DNA from: Caldicellulosiruptor morganii | Lineage (GTDB): Bacteria; Bacillota; Thermoanaerobacteria; Caldicellulosiruptorales; Caldicellulosiruptoraceae | DNA length: 64,000 nt | Reading direction: 5' to 3' | NCBI RefSeq assembly: GCF_026810225.1 | Contig: NZ_CP113865.1 | Span: 287,001 to 351,000 of the forward strand | In this document: positions 36,063 to 45,349 of the stretch, piece by piece | Position numbering within the stretch: position 1 is the stretch's first letter | Layout: the number at the start of each line of letters is the position of its first letter | The notes under the pieces: generated by a model | Seen by the model: the letters and a program-made list of their open reading frames with translations, nothing else | The model's database searches: none | Told to the model about the DNA's origin: nothing | Translations under genes and position numbers: made by a program

Positions 36063-37430
36063 ATGAGAAGTAGATACTATTGTGTAAAGCAGCATGATAT
36101 AACGGACTGTGCGGCAGCAAGTCTTGCGACAATTTGTTTGCAATATGGGAAAGAGGTATCAATAGCCAAAATAAGGGAAATAGCAGGGACAGACAGGTTT
36201 GGGACAACGGCATATGGAGTTGTAAAGGCGGCAAAGGAGCTTGGATTTGAAGCAAAAGCAGTTCGGGCAGAAACTAAAGAAGCAATATTTGAGAAAATAC
36301 CACTTCAGTGCATAGCGCATGTGCTGGTAGATGGTAAGTTGTTTCATTATGTTGTAATACATGAAATTGGTAAAGAAAAGATAGTGATAGCAGACCCGGC
36401 GAAAGGGATTGTGAAGTTAAAGCCTGAGGAGTTTTTTGAGATATGGACAGGCATTTTGATACTTCTTGTACCAAATGAGAGGTTCAAGAAAGGAAAACAA
36501 GAAGGAGTTTTGAAAAAGTTTTTTAAGCTATTAAGTCCGCAGAAGGGCTTGATATTGAATATTTTTGCAGTATCTATTGTATATACCTTACTTGGGATAG
36601 GGGCAGCGTTTTATTACAAGTTTTTGATGGATGATGTAATACCAAATCTGTTGAAGAATACTCTTCATGTTATAGCAGCAGGTGCAATACTGATTACGAT
36701 ATTTAAGGTGATATTAGGAGCATTCAGGGTAAGGCTTTTGATACATTTGAGCCAAAGATTGGATATTAGATTAATGCTGGGGTATTATGAACATGTAATT
36801 AAGCTTCTGATGAGTTTTTTTGGTAGCAGAAAGATAGGAGAGATAATTTCGAGGTTTATGGATGCGTCAAAGATAAGGGATGCGGTATCAGGTGCAACGC
36901 TAACACTTATGATAGACAGCGCAATGGCGGTGGCAGGCGCAACTGTTTTGTATTTGCAAAATTCCACGCTGTTTTTCATAGCCTTTGTAATGGTTTTGTT
37001 ATATGCAGCAGTAGTGCTTGGATTTAACAGGGCATTGAGGGAAGCGAACAGGCAGGAGATGGAAGACAATGCAATTTTGACGTCATATTTGGTAGAGTCA
37101 CTGAATGGGATAGAGGTAGTAAAGGCATTTAATATAGAAGAGGATGTGAATTTTAAGACAGAGAGCAAGTTTGTAAAGCTTTTAAAGGATGTTTTCAAGG
37201 TAGCGAACCTAAACAATTTGCAAAGTAATATAAGCAGTGGAATAGCAGCGGTAGGTGTTATGGTAATACTGTGGGCAGGAGCACACAAAGTAATAAATGG
37301 GCAGATGAGCATAGGAGAGTTATTTACATTCAATGCACTGCTTGCATACTTTGTAGACCCGATAAAGAACTTGATAGGATTGCAGCCAATGCTGCAGACG
37401 GCGATAGTTGCAGCCGAAAGGCTTAGTGGA
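36063..37430 (+). pseudogene. C39 peptidase-ABC exporter, truncated by an IS256 end
   Basis: About 456 residues of a peptidase-containing bacteriocin exporter. The N-terminal C39 domain has the full triad: Cys16 (Q10...DITDC16AAAS), His95 (GKLFH95YVVIH) and Asp111 (IAD111PAKG), so it could cut double-glycine leaders. Six membrane helices follow (about residues 155-430). The sequence reaches MLQTAIVAAERLS, just where the ATPase linker begins, and is then interrupted at 37431 by an IS256 terminus. The ATPase domain is missing from the window. A short read-through tail runs to 37544. No precursor is adjacent. Confidence 0.88.
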
Positions 37431-38680
37431 GACTTGTCAAGAATTTTGTGTTTCCAATTTATAACGCAAGTAGTAAAGTTGGGTTATATTATTGATGCAT
37501 TTTTTAATAGTGGGAACTCCATTTTTCCATTTTGTGCATTGTAAGTTCTCTCGCTGCAAGTAAATATTAATTTCTAAGACTTCAACAGACTGAAAGTATC
37601 CACCTGAATTTTCTTCTAGCCTTCTCAATCATGCTGTTTACACATAAAGCGGCGTTTGTGGTAAGAATATGCTTCCTTAATTCTTCAGGGTATTTCATAT
37701 GGGCAAGATAAAACTCTGCTTTTTCTGATATTGCAGCAATAAAATCGAGGATATTTTGAAAGATACTCGTTGCAAAGTTCTTTAAATTTAAATACTTATC
37801 AATCGAAATCAGAAGTTTAGAATTTTGATTTTGTCTAAACTCTTATTAAAAGTTGGAGCGTCTTCTTTTGTCATATGTTTTCTGATATTACGTTGTAGGT
37901 GGACAAAAGCAAACTTAAGATCAGCAAGAGGGTAAGCAAGTTTGACAGCATCTATAATACCAGGGAAGTCATCACTTATGACAATTAGAATCTCTTTTAG
38001 TCCTATTGTAATTAAGTCGTCAAATACTTTCATCCAATCAGCCTTGTTTTCTTTGCCGAAGAAAGAACAGAATACCAAAGATATTTTTTTACTTTTCTTG
38101 AGTCAATACCGAGGACAACATAACAAGTAACATATTTGCCCTTAGAATTATCCTTAACTTCACTTCTGAATAACCGTCGATGATTAAGAACAAAAGCACA
38201 TGTAGAGAATTTTCTTTGTTTAAATAATTGAAGTTCATTTTTAAGGTCTTCTTTAATTTTTAGGATTTCGTTTTTGTAATCAAGAAGATTTAAATTTTTC
38301 AAAGTTTGAACAAGAGAATACTCAAGAGTACCCGTTGACGTACTCATGACATAAGAAGGTAAGTAGATGAACTATCAACTCTTTTGTAGCGGTCAGGGAG
38401 GATAGAAGGGCAAAAATTCAAAAGTAACGTGTGCGAGGGACAGAAATTTCAAGACTGCCTACAGGTGTTGCAAGTTTTACTTCAATAAAAACCATTGCCT
38501 TTGTCATTGTCATTTTTAGCAAGGGCTACTTATTTTTCGATAACAAAAGGCAATCGAGCAGGTTTTACTTTTAGCTGTTTTAAAGCTGGGCGGTTAGGCT
38601 CGTCGCAAGAAACAATACATATTTAATACTTGTTCTACAGCTATATTTTTAGCAGTTTCGTAAATTTCGTTTTTATTCAT
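37431..38680 (-). pseudogene. Decayed IS256-family transposase (copy 1)
   Basis: The left terminus GACTTGTCAAGAATTTTGTG (from 37431) equals that of the intact element at 49189. Reading leftward from ATG 38680, MNKNEIYETAKNIAVEQVLN is the transposase start. Later fragments (38347-38030, 38078-37809, 37628-37437) align along the intact 409-residue protein but are separated by frameshifts and stops. The right end diverges after about 38710, where IS110-type leader DNA begins. Confidence 0.85.
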
Positions 38681-38819
38681 TTTCATGCCCCCTTGTATAA
38701 TTATTTTCGTAAGACACATCAAAAAAATTCTAATAAAATAACAACCAAAGTTTCGGTTAACATAAGATTTTGAGTCTCATCCTTAAAATAACATCTCAAA
38801 TACTACCTCTTTGAGAGGA

Positions 38820-39118
38820 AAGCAGCGCAAAGTCTCTTCCTGCTGCTTGTGGCTTCTAATCTTTAGCCACTTTAACGCTGGCCTCTTGCCAGCCATTCTA
38901 ACTTTGATATAATTCTTTCTATCTGGGCATGGAATTTACCTGTACGCGCCCCCTGGGAACGGAACTTCTTTCCGTATACCCGTGAAAAAGATTATTATTC
39001 CATTCCAGGTAAGTCTAAACTATTTGGCTGGTTGAGGCCAGCTTAGATCCTAATCAAAGCTGGTTCCTCGCATCACGTGCAAGGTTGTATACTTACCTTT
39101 GCTCGGAATGGAAAACTC
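38820..39118 (+). ncRNA. Candidate IS110 bridge RNA (element 1)
   Basis: The leader is full of perfect stems: GTGGCT/AGCCAC (38849-38869), GCTGGC/GCCAGC (38877-38893), ACGGAA/TTCCGT (about 38959-38975), and a long-range pair CCATTCC-A-GGTAAGT (about 39000-39014) with ACTTACC-N7-GGAATGG (about 39091-39111) that leaves a one-sided loop. IS110-type leaders are known to encode bridge RNAs whose internal loops pair with target and donor DNA. Part of this block is conserved in the IS110 remnant near 26990-27016. Exact ends and guide loops are not established. Confidence 0.6.
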
Positions 39119-39165
39119 ATGCCCTAATTCAATTTCAAAATCACTTGCAGGGAGGTTTAATTGCT

Positions 39166-40458
39166 ATGAATCTAAAACCTATTGCCGGGATTGATGTAGC
39201 CAAGTATTTCAGCGAAATGGTGATTATATCTCCTACAAATGAAATAATTGCCCGCTTGACTATCCGTCACAATAATCCCTCTGATTTTGATAGGGCTATT
39301 GAAATCCTTAAAAAAGTTGAAGAGGATTTCGCAGCACGCCCTATCATCGTCATGGAAGCCACAGGGCATTACCACAAAATCCTCTCCCGCTTCTTTACTT
39401 CTAATGGCTGGGATGTTTCAATTATCAATCCCATCCAATCTAATTCTATCAAAAATGCGGGAGTTAGAAAAGTAAAAAATGATAAAACCGATGCCCTGTG
39501 GATTGCATTAACTTTTAGACTTACTGACTCTACTGTAGTACAACCTTCATCTGAAATCCTCGACTGCTTGAAAAACCTATGCCGCCAGTATTACAACCTC
39601 AGTGATGAACTAACCTCTTACAAATACAGACTTACTTCTGTCGTCGATCAAATTATGCTCAATTTCAAAGAGGTCTTCCCTGACATTTGTTCTAAAACAT
39701 CCTTGGCTATACTTGAAAACTACCCAACTCCAACCGATATCTTAGGCGCTGACAGCGAAAAACTTATTTCCATCATTCAGCTAACCTCTAAAAAAAGCTA
39801 TCAATGGGCCAAAGAAAAATATGAATTACTTGTCGCAAAAGCTAAACAGTTTCAACCTTTTTCTATATCAGACTTAGCAACTGTTACTATGCTTAAAGTC
39901 TATATTAACATGGTCCTGAATTTACAGCAGAATATCGACAAAATTTTTGAAGCCATAAATCAACTTGTTCAGCAATCTTCGCAATCTCAGCCTTCACTCA
40001 TGGAAAATATTAACCTCCTTCAATCTATCCCCGGCATAGGTTTTCTATCCGCTGCAACTATCCTTGCTGAAATAGGTGATTTCGAAAAATTTTCAAAACC
40101 CAACAAGCTTGTTGCTTTCTTTGGTGTAGATCCTTCCGTAAATCAATCGGGGCAATTTGTTGGCACAAAAAATAAAATGTCTAAACGTGGTTCTAAAATC
40201 TTGCGAAGAATCTTATTTACAATTGCTCTTGCCAATATCAGAACAAAAAGAAATTCTAAACCTTGTAATCCTGTATTATTCGAATACTATCAGAAAAAGT
40301 GCCAACAAAAGCCCAAAAAAGTTGCATTAGGTGCTGTTATGAGAAAAATTATTTGTATTATCTTTGCTGTTATGCGCGATAAAAAACCTTTTGAACTTAG
40401 AACTCCAGAAGAACATATTCAAAAATACTTTAATAAAACTGCAGTTTGTAGTGCATAA
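39166..40458 (+). CDS. IS110-family transposase (element 1)
   Basis: A 430-residue DEDD transposase. The RuvC-like N-domain has Asp10 (IAGID10VAK), Glu64 (VMEATG), Asp106 and Asp109 (KNDKTDA). The C-terminal Tnp domain has LLQSIPGIGFLSAATILAEIGD and the serine-bearing MSKRGSKILRR. The start ATG 39166 has GGAGG (39151-39155) upstream; the longer frame to 39085 overlaps the structured leader. The reading frame is intact, so the element may be active. Confidence 0.93.
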   Translation: MNLKPIAGIDVAKYFSEMVIISPTNEIIARLTIRHNNPSDFDRAIEILKKVEEDFAARPIIVMEATGHYHKILSRFFTSNGWDVSIINPIQSNSIKNAGVRKVKNDKTDALWIALTFRLTDSTVVQPSSEILDCLKNLCRQYYNLSDELTSYKYRLTSVVDQIMLNFKEVFPDICSKTSLAILENYPTPTDILGADSEKLISIIQLTSKKSYQWAKEKYELLVAKAKQFQPFSISDLATVTMLKVYINMVLNLQQNIDKIFEAINQLVQQSSQSQPSLMENINLLQSIPGIGFLSAATILAEIGDFEKFSKPNKLVAFFGVDPSVNQSGQFVGTKNKMSKRGSKILRRILFTIALANIRTKRNSKPCNPVLFEYYQKKCQQKPKKVALGAVMRKIICIIFAVMRDKKPFELRTPEEHIQKYFNKTAVCSA

Positions 40459-40630
40459 ACAATTGTTCTGTTTACGAAACATTAGTTAACAATAACACTA
40501 CTCAGCCTCCATATGTTATGTCAACTTCTAATGGATGGCTTACCTTTTTGCGCCCTCTTTAAAGAATCTTATACCATAAAATGGTGTCAAAATTTTTTAA
40601 AAAAACTCTTGACTTTAATTAGCTGGTCTT

Positions 40631-40680
40631 TGATGATTGTTTCAATACTAATTATACAGTGGGCACAATTTTATTTTAAC
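40631..40680 (-). repeat. IS256 right-end remnant
   Basis: TTTCAATACTAATTATACAG and CACAATTTTATTTTAAC match the right end of the intact IS256 (50450-50491) with few changes. It abuts an ISL3 transposase fragment. No 8-bp target duplication joins it to the left end at 37431. Confidence 0.8.
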
Positions 40681-41262
40681 CCCCTCAAGAGAAGTAGGAA
40701 ATTAATTCTTAAAAGATATAAGAAGCTTAAGCCTGAGCAGAGAGAAGAATTAGAAGTAATGTTTTTATATGCACCGGAATTAAGGATAGCTCACAGATTG
40801 AAGGAAGAATTTAACGAAGTATTAGGAAGTAAGACATGTGATGAAGTAAAGGAGAAGCTCAAGAAATGGATAGAGATAGTAGAGGCAAGTAATTTAGAAG
40901 AATTCCAAAGATGTGTACAGGTATTTAGAAATTGGTTTTCAGAAATAGTGGAATCATTTGATGTGCCGTATACAAATAGTTTGACAGAAGGATTTAACAA
41001 CAAGATAAAGGTGTTAAAGAGGAAGGCATATGGATTTAGGAATTTTGAAAGGTTTAGGAAGAGGATACTGTATTGTTGTACAGACTAAGAATATGGTAGA
41101 GGTAAATATTTAAAAGTTTCCATTTTTAATAAGCGATAGAAGTTGTTGATGAGTTTTTACAATCAAATAGTTATAATTGTTATTGATGTAATTAAATGCA
41201 TGCTTAATTAAACTGAAAGGTGAGCATTCAGAACACCCACCCCAACTCTTGACAAAGGGCCT
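40681..41262 (+). pseudogene. ISL3-family transposase C-terminal fragment and right end
   Basis: The frame to 41088 gives about 135 residues typical of the ISL3 (IS204/IS1001/IS1096/IS1165) C-terminus: PELRIAHRLKEEF, FRNWFSEIVESFDVPYTN, SLTEGFNNKIKVLKRKAYGF and RFRKRIL. The N-terminal DDE part is missing, cut by the IS256 end at 40680. Beyond the stop, GAACACCCACCCC followed by AACTCTTGACAAAGGGCC (to about 41262) looks like the element's terminal repeat. Confidence 0.85.
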
Positions 41263-41625
41263 AAATTTTAGAAATTATGGTATTAACTGTTTTAGTTTTT
41301 GTCGAAATTTATTTATGATTCAAATCATTAAAATTAGCTTTCATAACTAATTTTGATATAGCTTAATAAACTAATTCTCTGAAAACTGAGCTTAAATACT
41401 TAGATATTATTATACAATGCTTTAAACAAATAGCTCTAAAATGTTCCATAAATAACAATAAAATACATATGATTCTAATCTTAAAAATATATAACAGTTA
41501 ATAGTAACAAGTGTTGAACTCAAAAATATAAGCGGTAAATGAACTGCGTCTAATAATAAAGATTTAAAAAAAATGTGGCCTGGACTGAACCCTTTTATTT
41601 CAAAAACATCGGAGGTGATAAATGA
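41263..41625 (+). other. AT-rich leader region of the RiPP cluster
   Basis: About 360 nt without a credible gene. It should hold the promoter of the RiPP operon, but no clear -35/-10 pair stands out; several TATAAT-like strings occur. The GGAGGTG ribosome site of the precursor gene ends it (41610-41616). Confidence 0.4.
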
Positions 41626-41826
41626 ATGAATAGTAAAATTTTTATTAATCCTATACCTATTACCATGGATGAGGTCTACAATGCTTCTTTATCACATTTG
41701 GAAATGGAGTCACCGTCTCATGTGGGTGGAGGAATAATTGCAATAGCAATTGTTGCATGCGGTGGTAAATTGGGTTCGGCCACAATAGTTACTGCAGGTA
41801 CTACTATAGTAACAGTTGCTGCCTAA
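41626..41826 (+). CDS. Putative RiPP precursor peptide
   Basis: A 66-residue peptide with a strong GGAGGTG site. Residues 1-33 are leader-like: polar, acidic (TMDEVYNASLSHLEMESPS). A HVGGG motif (residues 32-36) is a good double-glycine cleavage site for the C39-like protease downstream. The remaining 30-31 residues form a very hydrophobic core with a single cysteine (Cys45, in VACGGKLG) and many Ile/Val/Ala/Thr, ending TIVTVAA. It directly precedes a PqqD-radical SAM gene. I do not recognise the core family. A role as bacteriocin or signal is inferred from context. Confidence 0.8.
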   Translation: MNSKIFINPIPITMDEVYNASLSHLEMESPSHVGGGIIAIAIVACGGKLGSATIVTAGTTIVTVAA

Positions 41827-41937
41827 TTATATTGTAATCTTTATTGAAATCTTTTTACTCTATGTATTTATTTTTATAATTTAGGTTTTATGAAGGTTCA
41901 GTCCAGGTCTGAATTTAAAGAAGTGAGGGGAGAAACT

Positions 41938-43401
41938 ATGAGTAAAGAACAAATCATAAAATATAAATATGCCGAAGAGAAAAAAATAATACCACTTCCA
42001 AACGACGATATTATTATTTTAGATGTTTCATCGCCCAACTGGTTAAAAACATCAATTACAGGAAAATATTTATTAGAAGAAATGAAAGAACCTAAAACAA
42101 TAGATGAATTAACTGCTAAAATATCTCAGGTTTACGGCTTACCAATAGACGTAGTTAAGCCTATTATTCGTGAGACTGTAGAAAAATTTTATGAAACAGG
42201 TGTTGTTATAAGGATAGATAAAGACAACAAATTTACTTCGAGGGAAAAGCAGAAAATTGAATCATTAGGACTACAACAAATATGGATTAATGTAACATAT
42301 GCCTGTAATTTAAATTGTTCTCATTGTTTTGCACGTATGAAAGGAGATACAGGCTTTATACCTGCTAATGATTTAATTCGTATATTTAAAGAAGCTCAAA
42401 GCTTGGGAGTTCAGGAGATAGTGATATCTGGGGGCGAACCAACACTCCATCCTGAATTAGAAAATATATTAAGAGAAGCAAGAAAAATAGGTGATTGGAA
42501 GATTAAGTTGATAACTAATGGATACTTATCTGGTAATCCTGAAAATGAAAGAAAAATAAAATCTCTTTGTAACTACGTTGATGATATCCAGGTTTCTTTT
42601 GATGGGATAAAACCTGAAACTCATGATGCTATTAGAGGGAAAGGTTCTTTTGAAAAAGCGTATCGATTTATGTTTTTATTGTCAGAAGTTGAAAGCATTA
42701 AAACAGGTATTTCATTTACGCCATTACCAAAAAATATAAATGAGATTCCAAAATTATTTAATTTTGCAATTCAAGTTAAAGCAACTTATATACACTTAAA
42801 TCGGCCTAAGTATCCCCTTAATACTTTGGCTTTTCCGTCATTAGACTTATTCATGTCACAACAATTTGCTGAAGAAGCTTTTACTGCTTATGATAAACTT
42901 GTACAAGAATTCTATAAATCCTTCGAGGATATGAGAAATCTTAATGTTAGACTTCCAATTATCGATACAAGTTTTGATCCAGCTTCTGAATTACTAAGCC
43001 CACTTAAAAAAGAAAGGTGTAGTGCTGGTATATTGACAATTGCAATTGATCCAAAGGGAGATGTATTTCCTTGTGCTGCCTTAATGAGAAGAGAAATGTT
43101 ATATTTTGGCAATGTTTTTGAGGAAGGACTTGAAAAGATTTATAAAAGAGGACGCGATAAAATGATAGAGTTATTTTCAGTTGAAAAAAATGATAAATGC
43201 AAAGAATGTTTGTTTCGATATTTCTGTGGTGGTGGATGTAGAGCAACTGCCAAGGATTTGAAGGAATGTGATTATTTATGTGATATATTCCAAAAGCGCT
43301 TTATAGATTTTTGGAAAAGGATTTCTCTGCCTGTAATAAGAACTTATGCAAATAAGATTTACGAAACAAGAGAAGGAGGTATAAAAAGATTGACATGTTA
43401 G
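41938..43401 (+). CDS. PqqD-fused radical SAM/SPASM peptide maturase
   Basis: A 487-residue protein. Residues about 1-100 are a PqqD-like leader-binding domain (GKYLLEEMKEPKTIDELT, then YGLPIDVVKPIIRETV). The radical SAM core carries Cys123-x3-Cys127-x2-Cys130 (CNLNCSHC) and ISGGEPTLHPEL. The C-terminal SPASM domain binds two more clusters: CSAG, DPKGDVFPCAAL, CKECLFRYFCGGGC and CDYLC. The layout is that of AlbA-type sactipeptide/ranthipeptide maturases, which link Cys sulfur or carbons in the core. With one Cys in the partner core the product type is open. ATG 41938 has GAGGGGAG upstream. Confidence 0.92.
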   Translation: MSKEQIIKYKYAEEKKIIPLPNDDIIILDVSSPNWLKTSITGKYLLEEMKEPKTIDELTAKISQVYGLPIDVVKPIIRETVEKFYETGVVIRIDKDNKFTSREKQKIESLGLQQIWINVTYACNLNCSHCFARMKGDTGFIPANDLIRIFKEAQSLGVQEIVISGGEPTLHPELENILREARKIGDWKIKLITNGYLSGNPENERKIKSLCNYVDDIQVSFDGIKPETHDAIRGKGSFEKAYRFMFLLSEVESIKTGISFTPLPKNINEIPKLFNFAIQVKATYIHLNRPKYPLNTLAFPSLDLFMSQQFAEEAFTAYDKLVQEFYKSFEDMRNLNVRLPIIDTSFDPASELLSPLKKERCSAGILTIAIDPKGDVFPCAALMRREMLYFGNVFEEGLEKIYKRGRDKMIELFSVEKNDKCKECLFRYFCGGGCRATAKDLKECDYLCDIFQKRFIDFWKRISLPVIRTYANKIYETREGGIKRLTC

Positions 43402-43670
43402 AAAAAAGACAATTAATTATGCAAAATATTACAACAGAACAACCGCTGAACGGCTGTATTAGAATAGTTAACAGTGAATATGAAATTTATCTTGGTACTC
43501 TCCAGGGATTGATTTGGAGAAAAATAAGTGAAAATGGACAATTGACAATAGGAGAACTTTATCAACTATTAATTTCAGAAAACATTAATATCAGCTATGA
43601 TGAATTAGTAGAAGTAGTATCTGTGTTTTTGCGTTATGGTTTGGTTGTAATACGAGATGAATTATGGTAA
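43395..43670 (+). CDS. PqqD-like RiPP recognition protein
   Basis: A 91-residue protein overlapping the end of the radical SAM gene by 7 nt. Its pattern (GCIRIVNSEYEIYLGTLQGLIWRKISENGQLTIGELYQLL..., then VEVVSVFLRYGLVVI) is the three-helix, short-strand pattern of stand-alone PqqD-family recognition elements. It could deliver the leader peptide to the second, cobalamin-type radical SAM enzyme that follows. An alternative start is ATG 43419. Confidence 0.75.
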   Translation: MLEKRQLIMQNITTEQPLNGCIRIVNSEYEIYLGTLQGLIWRKISENGQLTIGELYQLLISENINISYDELVEVVSVFLRYGLVVIRDELW

Positions 43671-43686
43671 TATGGGGGGAAGAATA

Positions 43687-45139
43687 ATGACGCGGTCACA
43701 TGTTATATTAATTCAAGCCTGCAAATTCTCATTAATTACTGAAAAGTACAAAGAAAGGTATCCTTATCCACCTTTTGGATTGATTTGCCTTGCTAATATA
43801 TTGAAGATGAATGGATATGATGTAACTATTATAGACTTATACTTAGAGCCACTAAGCAAAAGAGAATTTGTTAAAAAACTTACACAAAGTAAAAGACCAT
43901 TATTAATCGGTATATCAAGCTATACTGATTCTATTCTAGATGCTTATAAAATAGCTGAAACTGCCAAAGAAATTTATTATGATGTTCCAATAATTATGGG
44001 CGGTCCCCATGTTAGTTTTATGTTTGAAGAAGTTATGAAAGATTGCTATGCTGTAGACTTTTGTTGCTTAGGAGAAGGTGAACCTGTTTTAGTTGAATTA
44101 TTAGAGTATCTACAGTATGGAGTTCCAAATTTAAAAGATATATATGGACTTGTGTACCGTAACAGTTTAGGACAATGTATTGCTAATCCTAAAAGAGGCT
44201 TTATAGATTCTCTTGATATTATGCCTTTTCCATGGTTTTCTGAAAAGGTCCAATCTATAATTAGAGAAGGAGAAGGTTTTGTTTTTGTATCCAGCCGAGG
44301 GTGTCCTGGAGAATGTATTTTTTGTGCTTCGAGAGCTCTATCGGGTCCAAAATATCGCTGCCACTCAGCTGAGTGGTTAGCAAGTCTTATCTATTACTAT
44401 TACAAACTTTTATCCTTTAAAATGTTTGGACCTTTAGATGATACTTTTACAGCTAATCGAATAAGGTTGAAAAAGTTTTTAAGTTATTTAAAAATTTTAG
44501 AAATTAACATTCCTTGGTCGTGTAAGAGTAGAGTTGATGTTATTGATGGAGAATTGGTGGAGATATTGTATAAATCAAAATGCATATCTGTTCATATTGG
44601 TGTAGAAAGTGGCGATGATGAAGTTCTTAAATCTATTGAAAAAAGGATAACTGTAGAAAAAGTATTAAAAGCAATTACACTATTAGCTTCAAAAGGTATT
44701 CGTGCAGAATGTTCTTTTATTATTGGTCATCCAAGTGATACATTAGAATCTATTGAAAGAACCCTTATTTTAGCTGACAAATTTAGATAAATGTGGTGTA
44801 GCAATATCTGTGATGGGAATTTGCACTCCTTTTCCTGGTACGAAAATATGGAATAGACTTAAACTGTATGAACTACAATATGGATTGAAAATTCATACAT
44901 ATAATTGGCGTTTATATGATTTAGGAACGCCTATCTTCAGTACTAATAATTTTACATTAGATGATTTAAGGAGGGCATTTTTTTATTTTAACTATTTAAG
45001 AAAAACAGGACAAATATTACCATTGTTGACTAAGTACAATCATAGTAACTACATTAAAATGATTGATGATTATTTAAGTATAATCCATAAAATTAGAAGT
45101 ACAAATGAAGATGAGGTGAATCAGAAAAATGATGTATGA
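43687..45139 (+). pseudogene. Cobalamin-binding-type radical SAM enzyme, frameshifted
   Basis: From ATG 43687 (GGGGGG upstream) the first about 367 residues contain a B12-binding-like domain (FGLICLANILKMNGYDVTII, IMGGPHVSF, CCLGEGEPVLVELL) and a radical SAM core with Cys206-x3-Cys210-x2-Cys213 (SRGCPGECIFCAS). The frame stops at 44790, but the next frame continues the family pattern (DKCGVAISVMGICTPFPGTK) to 45139. Removing one A near 44785 restores a protein of about 483 residues. Class B radical SAM enzymes often methylate carbons. The break may be real or a read error. Confidence 0.85.
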
Positions 45140-45323
45140 GTTTCTTGTTGGCTTTCGTGTTGTTTTAAGATGTCAAAACAATTTAACATTTGCAGGTATA
45201 TTAAAAGATATTATTGTAAAGGACGATAAAAAATATGTTTGGATAGTAACCGATGAGATATCACAATTTGGGATTCTTTGCCCTGTAGACTTTATTTATG
45301 AAATGATAAAAGTACCTATTTAA
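45129..45323 (+). CDS. Small protein of unknown function in the RiPP cluster
   Basis: A 64-residue, soluble, beta-rich-looking protein (VGFRVVLRCQNNLTFAGILK, WIVTDEI) that overlaps the upstream frame by 11 nt and has GAGGTG 9 nt ahead. The strand pattern recalls small Sm/SH3-like barrels, but this is only an impression. It could be a cofactor, a regulator or an immunity factor. Confidence 0.6.
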   Translation: MMYEFLVGFRVVLRCQNNLTFAGILKDIIVKDDKKYVWIVTDEISQFGILCPVDFIYEMIKVPI

Positions 45324-45349
45324 ATCTTTTTAAAGGAGAAAAGGAAAAC

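Larger units (their letters stand above)
38711..40630 (+). mobile_element. IS110-family element 1 (approximate limits)
   Basis: Contains a 455-nt structured 5' non-coding leader, one transposase gene and about 170 nt of 3' non-coding DNA. It lies between a decayed IS256 body and an IS256 right end. IS110 elements lack terminal inverted repeats, so the limits are taken from where IS256 similarity stops and restarts and may be off by tens of bases. Confidence 0.7.

Noticed and set aside
36063-37430. Membership of the C39-ABC exporter in the RiPP cluster
   Set aside because: It is about 4 kb away behind several IS elements, has its own promoter, and the RiPP cluster has its own protease and ABC genes.
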